A stretch of 64,000 bases of DNA from Adiantum capillus-veneris (lineage: Eukaryota > Streptophyta > Polypodiopsida > Polypodiales > Pteridaceae): positions 85,179,721-85,243,720 of the forward strand of contig CM043956.1 in assembly GCA_014529385.2 (NCBI GenBank). The letters run 5' to 3'. Below the pieces are notes generated by a model. The model ran no database searches. It saw only the letters and a program-made list of their open reading frames with translations, and was not told the origin of the DNA. The position numbers were made by a program, and so were the translations under genes. Shown piece by piece: positions 21,813-33,552 of the stretch (position 1 is its first letter; each line of letters opens with the position of its first letter).

Positions 21813-23479
21813 GAAGACTTATGGATGCAAGGTGACAAAGCTCCATGCTATGACGAGTTGGAAGGGTGACGTGTCTTTTGGCATACGAGTGCAAAGGATG
21901 GCTTGAATATACATGCTTTACCACATGGATGGCAATGAGCAATGCTTCACTTTTGATCCAGGTGGACTCTACACCATGCTTGGGGAACCTTCGAGCTTTC
22001 CATTTGATCCTGGAGGGTGATGCAGTAGACGCTTTTCTCTCTATCTATATCCTATCTATATAGCCACTGTATCATTTTTTCTTATGCAGTCTATATACCT
22101 ATGTTATACCATTCTCTTTATGCAGTACTATTTTACCTAAATAATGTTATGGTTATGAATGCTCAACAAGGGGGTGGGCAATGATGGTGCACCCAAGTTT
22201 CGTCGACCCAAGAAAGTGCCGGTAGCCGGTGTGTGGAATTATGCAGAATCGAATGGAAATGCTTGTTCATGTGCTAGATGTTGGTTGGGGTAAATGCCAC
22301 TCGGCTATGTATGCTAAATGCGGCTTTTTACAGGTCATTTGTGGCTTTTGAGCTTTGCTTATAGGAAGGTGTTATAGTGTGTGAGCCAAATCACATATCA
22401 AGGCCAGCAAATTCAAAAGCTTTGTGTATTTGAGAGCGATCGCATGGTTGTTTACTATTCGGGCATCGTATCAACTCGAAACGATGGACGGTCAGTTGCA
22501 CGGTCATCGGTGGGGATATCGTTGACCGTGGCAACCACTATTTAAAGGAGTCCTTTTGCTGATTGGAGTGGAGTTTTGGGTGCTTGCAATCTGTAATATT
22601 GGACCTTGGCGAGCAGAGGAGCTCGGTCGCGCTGTATGGAAGGATGGCGCTGCTGGAGGGGAGCCTCCAGGAGCCTGGAATAGAGCTGGCAATACAAAGG
22701 AGGCCTCCAAGGGGCCGGCCCGTAACGCGACAGAGGAGAGCTAGTTGAAGGGCTGCTGTGCAGGTCAAAGAAGGCGTCGCCACAGGCTAAAGGGGACTCA
22801 GAGTGCAGGTTTCAAAGGTATAAGGAGGGGCAGAGGTTGCATAAATAGATGATGGCTTAAGGTGGCCGTCGCATGGAGGGATGGACAACCTGAAAAGATC
22901 GCAACGTTGCACATAAAGAAGGGAGAGTTAGCTAGGGCTGAAGCTACAATGAGAAGTGGCTGCCAAACGTCAAGGAGAGAGGACCGCCAAAGCAAATAGG
23001 AGTGGAAGTAATATCATAAGTCAGAGTAAAAGCATGATCCTTTTTTGAAGACCAACAAAATGAGAGGAAATTAAAGCTCCACCACTATACTCCTGTTAGA
23101 CCATGCTATTTGTCCTTTGTTCTCAGATGTATGTCAATTTTCTCTTTGTTTTTGTGTCATACTATGCGTAAAAAACATTGGTTGCTCCCTCTCTGGGTGT
23201 GGTGGATGTCAATGATTTGGATAGAGGACTGAGTATTGGCCGTTCTTGAGGTGCTTATATGTGAAAATGCAGTGCAAGGGCTATAGATGAGGGTCAAGAT
23301 TATTTGCTTTGGGGCGGGGAGTTTGCAAACAAGGTTGGTTGGGTACAGGTAGAGGTAATAGTTGTTTCCAGATTGTGTATCAAGATGTGTGGTTGTTAGG
23401 GGATAGGGGTGTTGCGGAGTCACTGAGCTATAGAGAGGCATTCACTGAGTGTGCTGGTGGTTTTCTCATTTCGCCCCTT
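21813..23479. other. Noncoding or unrecognised spacer
   Basis: Unique sequence, moderately GC-rich around 22450-22990, with only short frames on both strands. It lies between the unrecognised frame and the gypsy-2 gag start. No repeats shared with other parts of the window were seen. Confidence 0.5.
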
Positions 23480-23784
23480 TCGAGCGTCATCAAGGAGCAA
23501 ATTTCTGAGCCCTTCATAGGGATCCTCTTCTTCTTCCCGAATCGGAGAGAGACCTCTTTTGGAAGTCTTGCAAGGAGGCTTCCTAGGTGTTCTCTTGTCA
23601 TGGTGAGGAGCTTGAAGAATCCCATGAGCACGAAGCTACCGTTGCACTTCACTTTGGAGCCCATGGCTTGTTGAAGCCTAGAAACAAGATAGTTAACAAG
23701 CATCGGGGCATCATTAGTAGCTTGCTCATTCGCAAAATCAAAGTTATCAACATTAATTTCACTCTCTTTACTATTATCAACCAT
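23480..23784 (-). pseudogene. Gypsy-2 gag start (truncated)
   Basis: Begins MVDNSKESEINVDNFDF at 23784 and parallels gypsy-1 gag residue by residue for about 50 codons and at DNA level to about 23480, where homology stops in unrelated sequence. It is a second, more truncated member of the gypsy-1 family. Confidence 0.8.
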
Positions 23785-24201
23785 TCTAACAACTTTTAGG
23801 TGTAAACTTTTTAGGTGTACTTTGGCACATCAAGCCCTAGTTGCTACTCCTCTTTACCCCTTTAGAAAAAGCACTCAAGCTAATGTACCCATTGCTCGAA
23901 TACCATTAATTGCAAGGAATAGAAGAGAGGGTCATTCAACACCAAAACAACACTGGCTCCTGTCAAGCTTCTAATAGCTCAATAGTGGTAAATCCGTAGA
24001 CAATCCCCGTAGGACTCCACTATTAAGACCATAGCTCTTGACGGTGATGCACTGTTAACTGCACAAAGGCAGGCGCACTGCAAGGCTGAAAAATCCCTAT
24101 TCTACTTACTCACATGCAATTAATAGTACCAACCATTTATAGCTAGCTTGAGGACCTCCCTTCTTGAGCAAGAAAAGAGAAACCGTGTGCTCTCATACCA
24201 A
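23785..24201 (-). other. Gypsy-2 leader with about 300 bp absent from gypsy-1
   Basis: Between primer site and gag start. The part 24084-24188 matches gypsy-1 (19255-19358). The part 23785-24083 has no counterpart there, so either it inserted here or it was lost from gypsy-1. It has no long frame and no clear terminal repeats. The primer site on the minus strand (24189-24200) reads TGGTATGAGAGC, one base off the consensus. Confidence 0.7.
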
Positions 24202-25766
24202 TGTAACATTTAATGGCCTAGTAACTCATGTGTAGCGGAAAATAGCATGAACATAGTGAGCATTTCATTAGAATAGATTCTTAATGAGATTAACAAGAGT
24301 GCTTGGGTGGAGAAAGCAACAAAAAGCATAACACCTAGTTAGATAGCATGAACAATACTTCAAAAGAGAGAGAAATTAAGCAATTGACAATAGTTGACGA
24401 CCGGATTTGCATGGAGCTGGTCCTCCCTCCAAATGGCTTTGTATTATGGTTTCTCCCATCAAGAGAGACATTTTACAATACAATTTCTTGTGTTTCTTCA
24501 ATACTAGCTAGTGCAATGAAGATGGAAACTTCATGCACAAAGAAAAACACTTATCAAACACAACATCAATTCCTTCATGGTCTCAGACCCAAGACCTCAC
24601 ACACCTTCAAAGATGGTGAGAGCTAGCGGGGTATGAGAGTAGATCGAGAGGAAGAAGGAGTATTCGTTTGAGAAAGATGTACATCTCCTCACATAATCAC
24701 TCATATTAGCATAGGTTACCTTAGTAATTATCATGGTAGAGGAGATGAGCATGCATTGAAGCTTGGATCTTGGTTGGATTTGCATCACAAAGCCAAGAAT
24801 TGTTGGTGTAGGCCTCCCTTCTCCAAGCTTGGAGTAGGTGGTAAGCTTTCCATTAAAGCTTGAGAAGGAGAGAGAGTCTTCTTTACTTCACACATGAGAT
24901 TGTGTGAGGCTGTGTGTGATAATGGCTTGCAAAAATCAGCCCATTGTCTCTCTTGGTCGACCCCTCTTGCTATTTGCTCTTGCTAGCATCCTATTGGACC
25001 TCCCTAGGCTTAGCCAGTGGTCATTAAGCAGCATAAGTGATAGCCTTCTGAGATGCGTACCCCTTTCCCCTTTTGTGAGAGCTTTAGGTAATTATTTAAT
25101 TCAATTAAACTCTCATTGGACCCCTTTGCGTCCTAGCTAATAGGAATCAGGCAAGCCATTGGGTTGTTAAATGCTCATTGGTCCCTTTGGGAGACTGTCC
25201 AATAGTCTTCTAGAGAGCTTAATTCTTATTGGTTCTTTTATTAAGTGCTTCTAAATTAATTAAACTAGATTTACTCTAGCCTAATTCTCATTAGTCCACC
25301 TCCAAGGCCATCCAATAGGAATTGGGTACACCTTGTGGGCATCTGGGCTAGGGAGCTCACATGTGTCCCTCATTCCCTTTGTGTAAAGGGAGCTTGTGTG
25401 TGTGTGTGAGTTCTCTCTCATCCCCTACTTGCAAGGCTTGCCCCCCCCCCTATGTAGGGACTGACAAAGACTTTTTGTGACACACACTAAGCATCCAATT
25501 TCCCTAGTGTTTGGCCTTTGGACAGAACCTTTGAATTTCGGAACCTTAGCATTTTGGAATTCTTAATGGGCTGAACCTTAGGGTCTTTTGAGCCCATTGT
25601 TGCACATAGCTCTTTTGCAGATGGAACCCTCTTTGGATCCCTACTGTGGCTGGTCTGCTAGCTTAACCAATATTCTAGATTTTTCTCCCTTGTCACTTCC
25701 CTATATTAAATGATCAATTTAGCATGAGAAAATCATTTAGGAGAACTAGATATTGATTATTATATC
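24202..25766 (-). repeat. Gypsy-2 LTR
   Basis: About 1.57 kb, the counterpart of 19372-20930. On the minus strand it begins TGATATAATAATC and ends ATGTTACA. Differences are scattered substitutions plus small indels. It shares the ATTGG/CCAAT word array at 24992-25320. Confidence 0.85.
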
Positions 25767-27135
25767 AATGCACATTGAATTAATCTTCTTCTCTCTCCCA
25801 ACTTGGTCTCATTGTTGTTAATGACCTATTTAAGGACCCACTTGCTGCCTCGCTATCTGCTCACCTACCCCAACCTACAAAAATTTCCACCCCTTTTACC
25901 CAGGTGTGTATTTGTGTGCATGCCCTGATGTTGCTTCCTCCTCCCAAAGATTTGATGCTCTCCTTCCTTTGGTGCACTTGCCTAATCAATAGCACTACAG
26001 ATATTCCTCTCCCCTCTTAAGTCAGCGTTGCATATGAACCTGTCTATAACAGTATGGATGGAGGTGCCATAGCATCTACTGCATTGCAACTCTTTGAGCG
26101 TGTTTGGTGATCAAATGGCTCTACCTACGCCCATGAAGAAGGTGAGGGTGTTTTTTTTTCCCTCACTTAGCCTTGAATCGATATTGCTCTTTCATTTAAT
26201 ATGAGATGCTCTTTGATTTGGCTTGTTGACCTACGGGGAACTGGTTTGTTTTCACAGGTTGGGGCTATGCTAAATGATTTGGTTTCTTTTATTGGATTCA
26301 GTATGTGATTTTGCATGTGATCTTTTTCCAAAAAAAAATGCTTAATAGAAGTTGCATTTGTTATTATAGTCTTGTAATGGGCTGCCTATCATTGGTGGTA
26401 AGGTGGTGCTGAGCAACGTTGTTATGAGTCTCTATTTTGATATAGACATACCACGGTAAAAGGGTTTTTGTGATGCATTCTCCCTATTGGCTGCGGCCAA
26501 ACTAATCTCTCCAGTCTGAAAAAAACTAACCAATTTATGCTTTGCTTTTATTGATAACTACCTAGACTCGTTGGTGACAATATCTTGATTGTTTCGAAGA
26601 AATGTTTCTAGGGGTCTTTGAGTTGTATACTATCCCCATGCTATTTTATCTCATGTTGTAGGAGGGGGAAGACATTTTGGAGACCTAGCCATACTTATTT
26701 GTTATGGTGTATAGTTGTATTTTTGGGTTTTCAACTTGTTGTGTGGTAATGGTATATCTTGTTGGTTCTCTTCTTAGTTTCTTTACAGCGATACTATTGC
26801 ACACACATACACAAAGAGTTTATAAATGTGTTCTAGACATTAAAGTTGTCCTATGAGGTAGAATTTTGAACATGTGTATGTCCTTTGGGTATCCAGTAGT
26901 AAGGACCTCTCTCCATGTGCATGTGGTAATTCTTACACCCGCAAGACATATCTCTATTCTATATACTATATCAAAGAGGTAGGCCTTGCATTCACATGGA
27001 TACAAATACTTGTAGCCTCAATGGATGCAAGGGGCAAGCACTCCCTTCCCCCTTGCCAGCTACTTAGCAGAGCCCTCCCTTCCCCCTTGCCAGCTACATA
27101 GCAGAGCCCTCCCTTCCCCCTTTCTAGCTCGATAC
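25767..27135. repeat. Noncoding spacer with a 34-bp minisatellite
   Basis: No gene is seen. At 27041-27128 a 34-bp unit (CTCCCTTCCCCCTTGCCAGC plus CTACTTAGCAGAGC) is repeated about 2.6 times, directly beside the gypsy-3 LTR. Confidence 0.85.
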
Positions 27136-27527
27136 TGTTGGGGTTCATCAACACACACAGAACTTAGGTGTTGACAAAATGTCTCACACACCAAAGACAG
27201 AGTTAGACAAATCCAAACACATTCAACTCATCAGCATTTCACCATTTACCAAATTCAAACATAGCAAATTGAAGAACAAGCAAGAATCATAGAGCAAGAG
27301 ACTACACAATTTGATTCATCTTGGTCCAAGGATAACTTCCATTTCAGCAAAAATTACATACTCGCGTGAACCTGCATGACCTTTAAATAGGAACTTCTGG
27401 TAGTTATAACAGCTACATCCGATTGACCAAAATCCAACTGATCAAAACTCCGACTCACTAAGATCCGACTCATAAGTGTTGATTGATCAAACATAAGTAC
27501 AAGTAATGATCTAGTGCAGGGTCAACA
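27136..27527 (-). repeat. Gypsy-3 3' LTR
   Basis: Aligned end to end with 43574-43965; same length. Confidence 0.9.
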
Positions 27528-27617
27528 CTTGGCACAGCCCGATGGTGGATTTCCTTGAAATTCGACTTGGATCCACAATCCCTTGATGTGCATATTTTGC
27601 ACCATCAACATTACTCT

Positions 27618-28023
27618 CTACACTGGTTCAGCTTCATTGTGAGCCTTCACATCCAGCTCAACAATACGCTGCTCTTCAACTACTGACTTAGGTGCCACTA
27701 TCCCAACAGGTACAGTTTCCACTACTTCAAGCATTTCAACCTGCTGATTCTTCTCTGTCTCATCCTTCAAATCTTGACCTTCCTCGATAGGTTCCTCCAA
27801 GTGAACATCAATCATATCCTCCTGCAATTCTTTTAGCTTTAAATCCTGAGCTATTTTGAACCACATGTCTCTGTCCTTTTTCACATGCTCTAACTCCTGC
27901 AGTAATTCACCCTCATGCTCACTTACAAATCCCTACTTCATCATCTCATATGGATGCTTTATTGCTACAACAAGTCGGTTCTTCATAGACTTCCAAACTT
28001 CCTGAACTGCTTGCAACAACTGA
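27618..28023 (-). pseudogene. Gypsy-3 third coding region, C-terminal part
   Basis: Continues the reading frame of 33553-35456 on the other side of CACTA-1: the codons on the two sides join in phase once the transposon and one copy of its 3-bp duplication are set aside. It is acidic and coiled-coil-like (KKDRDMWFKIAQDLKLKEL, then runs of Glu and Val) and ends with a stop at 27618, about 90 bp before the 3' LTR. One TAG lies near 27935. Role unknown. Confidence 0.6.
28021..28023. repeat. CACTA-1 target duplication, left copy (TGA)
   Basis: TGA precedes CACTAC at 28024 and follows GTAGTG at 33551-33553, the 3-bp duplication typical of the CACTA superfamily. Confidence 0.9.
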
Positions 28024-28275
28024 CACTACAAGAGGTTATGTGCTCTTGTGACGCTGTTAGCGACGGAAATACACTGGGTTTTTATAACCCCCGGCGTCGC
28101 TAAAACCGTCGCTACGAGCGTTGCTACGAGAGCGTTGCTATAGGCGTCGCTATATGCGTCACTATATAGAGACGCTCATGCGACGGTTATAGCGACGTTT
28201 ACACAGAAGACTATAGCGACGCTCTAGAGCCATAAATAGCGACGGTTATAGCGACGCCCGAGAGAATTTTTTTTT

Positions 28276-28304
28276 GGTGGCAGGGCATTGAATGCCCTGC
28301 CACC
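28276..28304. repeat. Perfect 29-bp palindrome near CACTA-1 left end
   Basis: GGTGGCAGGGCATT, one base, then its exact complement. It lies just inside the subterminal repeat array. Confidence 0.95.
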
Positions 28305-28622
28305 CATCAACCATATTGTACTTGATTCACTTTTTAAAAAAAGTGCAAGGGTAGATAATAGACCCAAAATAGTCACCCACAAGACGCATTGTTTGCAAAA
28401 TTGACAATTGTACACATCATAGGCAAAATGAATTGATTGGCAAATGTAATAATGACAATTGTACAACATCATAGGCATAAAGAATTGATTGGCAAAAGGA
28501 ACTGCGGTGACAAATGTAATAATATACATGGTTCAAAAAGACGTATAAAATCCGTCTCATGATACATAAGCTATGAGAAACCCTAAACTAATGCTATCTA
28601 GCTACGGCTAAACTGACGTCGT

Positions 28623-31385
28623 CTAGTCAGACGTCTCATCGCGTCCAAGCGGCGTATCTGTCGGATTCTGCAAAAAAAGACAATAAGCCAGCTTTCAGTA
28701 AGTATAAACATATAACGAAATTTATAAAACAATACAAAAAATAGAAAAGAGTAAACCCTAATACTAACCATGCCGCCGCAAGAACTGAGAATGTCCATCA
28801 GGGCGTTTAAGCCCTTCCTGCCTGCGTACTCGCGCTCGTACGGTTTGGGATCACGTCCTGTCATCGACCACTGTCAAAACATACAAAGATTTCATTATGT
28901 TAGAATTAAAAAACTCATAAACCCTAAACTATCGAACATAAAGAGCAATGCGAAAACACTTACAAAATCGGCCTCAAATGATGCCTATCCACCGCTCCCC
29001 AAGTAGTGCGAGCTCCCTGCCTCTACTCGCGCTCTGGCTGCATCCTTTTGTTGCTTCCACTTGTCGGGATTCTCGCGCGCTGCTTTCTTCGCATTCTTCC
29101 AATCTTCTTTGGCCAGCCAATCTGGCCTGTTCCACCCATTCTTGATTGCTTTTTGCACTTCGGAACGCTTGTGTTTGCAGTATTCGCGCATTCGAATCTT
29201 CATCAGGTCTTCATTGAAGCGCTGATCCCGTGTTGGAATGGGAAACTCATCATGAAGTATGCTGATGACTCTGTTTTTTAAATCACTTGGTACTTCACTC
29301 CATTTGTTTAGTATGTAGTGTCTAAACAGCTGAGAGCAAAGACCACGCATGCGCGAGATCACCTTCTTGCCTTCAAACCGGTTATGCCAATCGTGTGACT
29401 TCAAACTGGTAAGCTTTCCTTCTTTAGTAAAACACGTTCGGAGCGAGTGCATTGCACCAGTGGGGGTCCGCAAAGATCGAATGGTCTCTTTTACTTTGCG
29501 TTCTTGGGCTCCTCTGAAAATCCATGGTGCTTTAGGGAGTTTTATCGATCCATTAGACGCTGTTTGCGGCCAATATTGCTCCATACGATCCACATTTCTA
29601 AGGTCAACTCTGGCTCCCAAAGTATCTTTCTTGCCGATCAGATGGTCCCATAGTAGATTACCCACATTCTTGAATATGTGCATTGGATCGAGCAAGTGAT
29701 TGATCATGAGTCGGGGCCAGTATGGTAACTCGTACCACAGAGACAGTCTCTTCATCCTTGGAGGCAATCCGTCATCGCACATCTCCTTTTGCTCTAACCA
29801 TGCTTGTGCAGACATCCTTGGTGGCTCTCTTCCCAAAAAGCCGTCGCGTAACACATGATTCTCTGGAAGATACGCTTGATGACCTTCGTAGATTTGCTTC
29901 TTCTGTGAGGGTGCCCTACGTGCATTCAATCTAGGTCCACATGTGACACATGCTCTGTATCCGCTTGTTTGAAGCCCTGCATGTATACACATGATAATAG
30001 ATCAACTATGGGAAAAAACAAGATTTACAGTGTCTGAGTGAGGAGTGTAATTAGATCACCTGAGCATTCTGTTAGCCCGGGATAGTCATGCATGGTCCAC
30101 ATTAGAATGCCTCTGATCAAAGCATTCCGTCGTCTTGTGTGTCGGCTCATATCCACCACCTCTATGCCAATCCACAATTGTTGTAGCTCTTCCAATAGTG
30201 GATGAAGATACACATCCATATTCCCCACTTTATATCGCCCTGGCACAATCAAGCTTAGCCATAGGTGCCCCTTCTTCGTAGTCAACCACGGGGGAATGTT
30301 GTAGTTGACCATGACAAAGGGCCATACACTGTAAGATGTTGATCTTTGACCAAATGGATTTACGCCATCCATAGCCAGGCCTAAGCGCAAATTTCGAGCT
30401 TCCCTGGAAAAATCCGACCATGTTCCATCTATATGTTTCCAGGCTGCGCAATCTGCAGGAATTCGTAGCACACCATCCAAAGATTTATTCTCCTCATGCC
30501 ATGATCCTAGGGCGGCCATGGACTTACATTCAAAGAAATGCTTGATGCGAGGAAGCAGAGGAAAATTTCGCAAAACCTTTTGTGGAATTTTTGTCCCGTG
30601 GAGATCTACTCGATATCTTTCGGAATCAAATTTCAGACATTAGGACAAGCGTGGATAGAATTGTAATCCATCCCCAAGTTTTGCAAAATCTTTCTTGCTT
30701 CATCTCGAGAATCTGGCATCACATTTTCAGCTGGTAGTATGTGCTCTTTCAACAATCTACACAACATAAAAATACGATACAGTCGTGTAAAAATCTATCA
30801 GATCATTATACATTTAGAGTTTTATTAAAGTAAACTAATTGTAATAGATCACCTGAAAAGCGATGTGATGCTAGTGTCACTCCATCCAAACTTTGCCTGC
30901 ATGTTGAGAAGAACCAGGAGTGCTTTCAATCTAGACATACGTGCTCCATTATACAATGGCGTATCGGCTTCACTTTTCATATCATCATAGATAAGCCTTT
31001 CTGAATCCATGATCGTCTCGATCATTTCATCAATCTCGGGCTCAAACATTGCCTCGTTGGGAATGTGCTCTGCATGATCATCCCCCGCGATGTCAGAGGC
31101 TACATCTTGTGGCCTCACATATGCTGCTTGACCAAAGCGCCTGCGAACACGTCTATTGGGTTGCAAGATTGTTGCTTGTTGGCCAGCGTCAGAGTCCGAT
31201 GAGTTATAATTGGCAACAACTCGATCTATAATAGATGGATCGAACTCACCAAATTCGCGAACGTGCTGCAAAGAAACACGTCTTGTCCGTCGCACAGCAT
31301 GCTTGCATTGATTACAAGGACATAAGACCCTCGTTGAGAGATAGGTGTTTCGGTTGGACGGTCCCACATCCTCGTGACTACTCAT
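28623..31385 (-). pseudogene. CACTA-1 transposase, tnp2 fused to Transposase_24-type gene
   Basis: Five exons with good splice sites: 31385-30853, 30756-30060, 29976-28964, 28870-28769 and 28667-28623. Exon 1 is the N-terminal Cys-rich domain (LCPCNQCKHAVRR). Exon 2 carries DYNSIHACPN, AMDGVNPFGQRS and MWTMHDYPG (Transposase_21). Exon 3 carries LDPMHIFKNVGNLLWDHL and LTSLKSHDWH, then leaves the tnp2 family and continues as a different protein: DWLAKEDWKNAKKAARENP and ARVEAGSSHYLGSGG, a plant Transposase_24-type ending. Exons 4-5 finish that protein in phase. The usual DUF4218 part of tnp2 and the intergenic space are missing, so this looks like a deletion fusing the two CACTA genes. Two defects: the stretch after HACPN (DCILFR...CPKC in CACTA-2) is deleted with loss of frame near 30635, and a TAG lies at 28985-28987. 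Confidence 0.88.
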
Positions 31386-31447
31386 AATGAGGATAAAAAT
31401 CTTATAACCTGGACAACAAATTTAATATTCTATTCGCATTCTTCATC

Positions 31448-31448
<1 letters not shown>

Positions 31449-31521
<73 letters not shown>
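31449..31521. repeat. (CT)n array in CACTA-1
   Basis: Pure (CT)n about 70 bp long, just upstream of the transposase start. Confidence 0.95.
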
Positions 31522-31523
<2 letters not shown>

Positions 31524-31789
31524 ACCTCACATTCTCTAGTCATGTCCAATCCCCGCACACCTCGGTCTAGAGGTGCACGAAGATCAGAACCACCGGGTTA
31601 TAATCTCGTCTTTATTGGTCAATACCTATATTTGTGGGTACAAGAAATCTACACACCCACGTCTACATGATACTGCATGTAGTGGACAAAACCCCTTTGC
31701 CTCTTCTCTAGTTGTAGCACTTCACAGCATCTTAACATCTTTTCACAGTAGATCTTTTCACTGTTCGTCTAACTCTAAACCCTAAACCG

Positions 31790-31955
31790 TAAGTAATTCT
31801 TGCGTGGACTCGATCTAACGTAAATAAGCGTAAATCTAAATAAACGTAAATCTAACTAAAAATAAACCTAAATCTAATTTAACATAAGTCTACATCTAAC
31901 CTAATCTTTAACGTCTTTTGGAATAGTTTCCTACGACGTTAAAACTCTCTTCTTC

Positions 31956-31998
<43 letters not shown>

Positions 31999-32690
31999 CC
32001 TAAATAAACCTAAGTCTAATCTAATATAACATAAATCTAAATCTAACGTAAATTATGTTATATTAAAAACAAAGAACTAAACTAACAGGGATTATAAGAA
32101 CCTTAAAACTGATTTAACACATAATTTTTCACATAACTCGGCAAGAGTTGGCATTCTCATCACTAAAGATGTGAGAGTTAACTTCCGGCGGTGACGCTGC
32201 CTCATCTCCATCCACATCTGATGACAGCAATTGGCCCTTTAGACCGTTCTTGCTCTTGTTACTAACTTTGAAGTTGCTGTTGAATGACTAGAGGTTGTCT
32301 AGATGGTCATTGTGTCAGGGATGTAGTGACTCTTACCGCCCTGAAGATCCACCTTCTTCCCTATCTTCTGAAGACATTTCACCAGTACTTTTGGATCGAC
32401 GGAGCCCACCATGAATGAAGGCAGCAATACCCTATATTCCATTGAGGGCTTTCTTCACCCGCTTCATGCAGGCATCGCAGTCTATGGAGACCTAAATCTA
32501 ATCTAATATAACGTAAATCTAAATCTAGCGTAAATAAACGTAAATCTAGTTAAAAATAAACCTAAATCTAATCTAAATTAATTTAAATAAACCTAAATCT
32601 AATTTAACGTAAGTCTACATCTAACCTAATCTTTAACGTCTTTTAAGATAGTTTCCTACGACGTTATAACTCTCTTCTTCTTGTGTGTGT
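31790..32690. repeat. Direct duplication with TAAATCTAA-like words, inside CACTA-1
   Basis: Two blocks (about 31800-31970 and 32510-32690) share AAATCTAA/AAACCTAA words and then CATCTAACCTAATCTTTAAC, TTTCCTACGACGTTA and CTCTTCTTCTTGTGTGTG, with a period of about 716 bp. A (GT)n array closes both. Between them, 32080-32490 is unique noncoding sequence. Confidence 0.85.
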
Positions 32691-32890
32691 GCGCGTGTGT
32701 GGATGTGTGTGCCAATAAAAAGAGATAAATGGTATAACCTTTCTATCACCCATGCCAAGTATGATAGATTGATTATGCCATTTCCCTCTTGAATAATAGG
32801 TCTTGAGTTCAACTCCTCGTCGGCTAGATCTTAGGTCTTTTAATTTTAATTAGTTTCCTACGATGTTAAATTAGTTTCTCTCTCTTTCTC

Positions 32891-33090
32891 TCTCAATGTG
32901 TGTGCATTTTTTTGGATCGTATGCATGTTTTCTCTCTCTTTTCCTCTCTCAATGTGTGCGTTTTTTGTTTATGCATGTTCTCTCTCTCTTTTCCTCTCTC
33001 AATGCGTGCGTTTTTTGTTTATGCATGCTCTCTCTCTCTTTTCCTCTCTCAATGTGTGTGTGCATTCTTTGTTTATGTATGTGTGTGTGC
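32891..33090. repeat. 50-bp minisatellite in CACTA-1
   Basis: TTCCTCTCTCAATG occurs at 32941, 32991 and 33041, an exact 50-bp period, with a weaker unit before and after. Each unit also has GCGTTTTTTGTTTATGCATG. A (CT)n array follows at about 33110-33156, then (GA)n, (GT)n and (GA)n to 33337. Confidence 0.95.
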
Positions 33091-33105
33091 GTTTTTGTTT
33101 ATGTT

Positions 33106-33159
<54 letters not shown>

Positions 33160-33296
33160 AACACTATGTGTGTTTGAGAGAGAGAGAGAGAGGGAGAGAG
33201 AAAGAGGGGAAGGGAACATGAGAATGAGGAGAGGGAAGGAGCATACCTGGCTCTCCTTCCTCTCCTCGTGTGTGTGTGTGTGTGTGTGTGGAGAAG

Positions 33297-33342
<46 letters not shown>

Positions 33343-33371
33343 CGTTACCTGCTCCTTGCTTGAGGGCGCCG

Positions 33372-33400
33372 AAAAACTCAGATCTGAGATCTGAGTTTTT
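33372..33400. repeat. 12-bp perfect inverted repeat near CACTA-1 right end
   Basis: AAAAACTCAGAT, five bases, then its exact complement. Confidence 0.95.
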
Positions 33401-33430
33401 GGGCACACTCGGTTATTTTTTTAGCCCAGT

Positions 33431-33490
33431 CGGCGTCGCTATGAGCGTCGCAAATTTCTTTGTAAATTTGCGATGCTCATAGCGACACCG
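33431..33490. repeat. 27-bp near-perfect hairpin near CACTA-1 right end
   Basis: Arms 33431-33457 and 33464-33490 pair with two mismatches around a 6-base loop. The arms contain the subterminal words GCGTCGCTATGAGCG and its complement. Confidence 0.92.
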
Positions 33491-33552
33491 GGAATTTTTT
33501 TTTGAGCGTCGCTGTGTGAGCGTCGCTAATATGAATAGCCTCTTGTAGTGTG

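Larger units (their letters stand above)
28024..33550 (-). mobile_element. CACTA-1, complete-ended En/Spm transposon (5527 bp)
   Basis: Both ends are visible: CACTACAAGAGG at 28024-28035 and its inverse at 33539-33550, flanked by TGA on both sides. Subterminal regions (28040-28260 and 33430-33530) are packed with copies of GCGTCGCTAT or its complement, the likely transposase-binding words. A five-exon transposase gene lies on the minus strand, and its upstream part (31386-33360) is full of (CT)n, (GT)n and other tandem repeats. It inserted into the third coding region of gypsy-3 without disturbing anything else, so it is younger than gypsy-3. Confidence 0.96.

Noticed and set aside
20931-25766. 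Gypsy-1 and gypsy-2 LTRs as the two LTRs of one element
   Set aside because: Both LTRs are followed on the same side by a primer site and a gag start, so they are two separate 5' ends or a rearranged tandem, not a 5'/3' pair.
27041-27128. CRISPR-like array
   Set aside because: The 34-bp units are directly adjacent without spacers and the context is plant repeat DNA.
31770-32070. Telomere-type repeat (AAACCCTAA)
   Set aside because: One CTAAACCCTAAACC word and many AAATCTAA/AAACCTAA variants occur, but no regular 7-bp tandem. This is an internal CACTA-1 repeat.
32740-32840. tRNA gene
   Set aside because: A B-box-like word is present, but no cloverleaf can be drawn.
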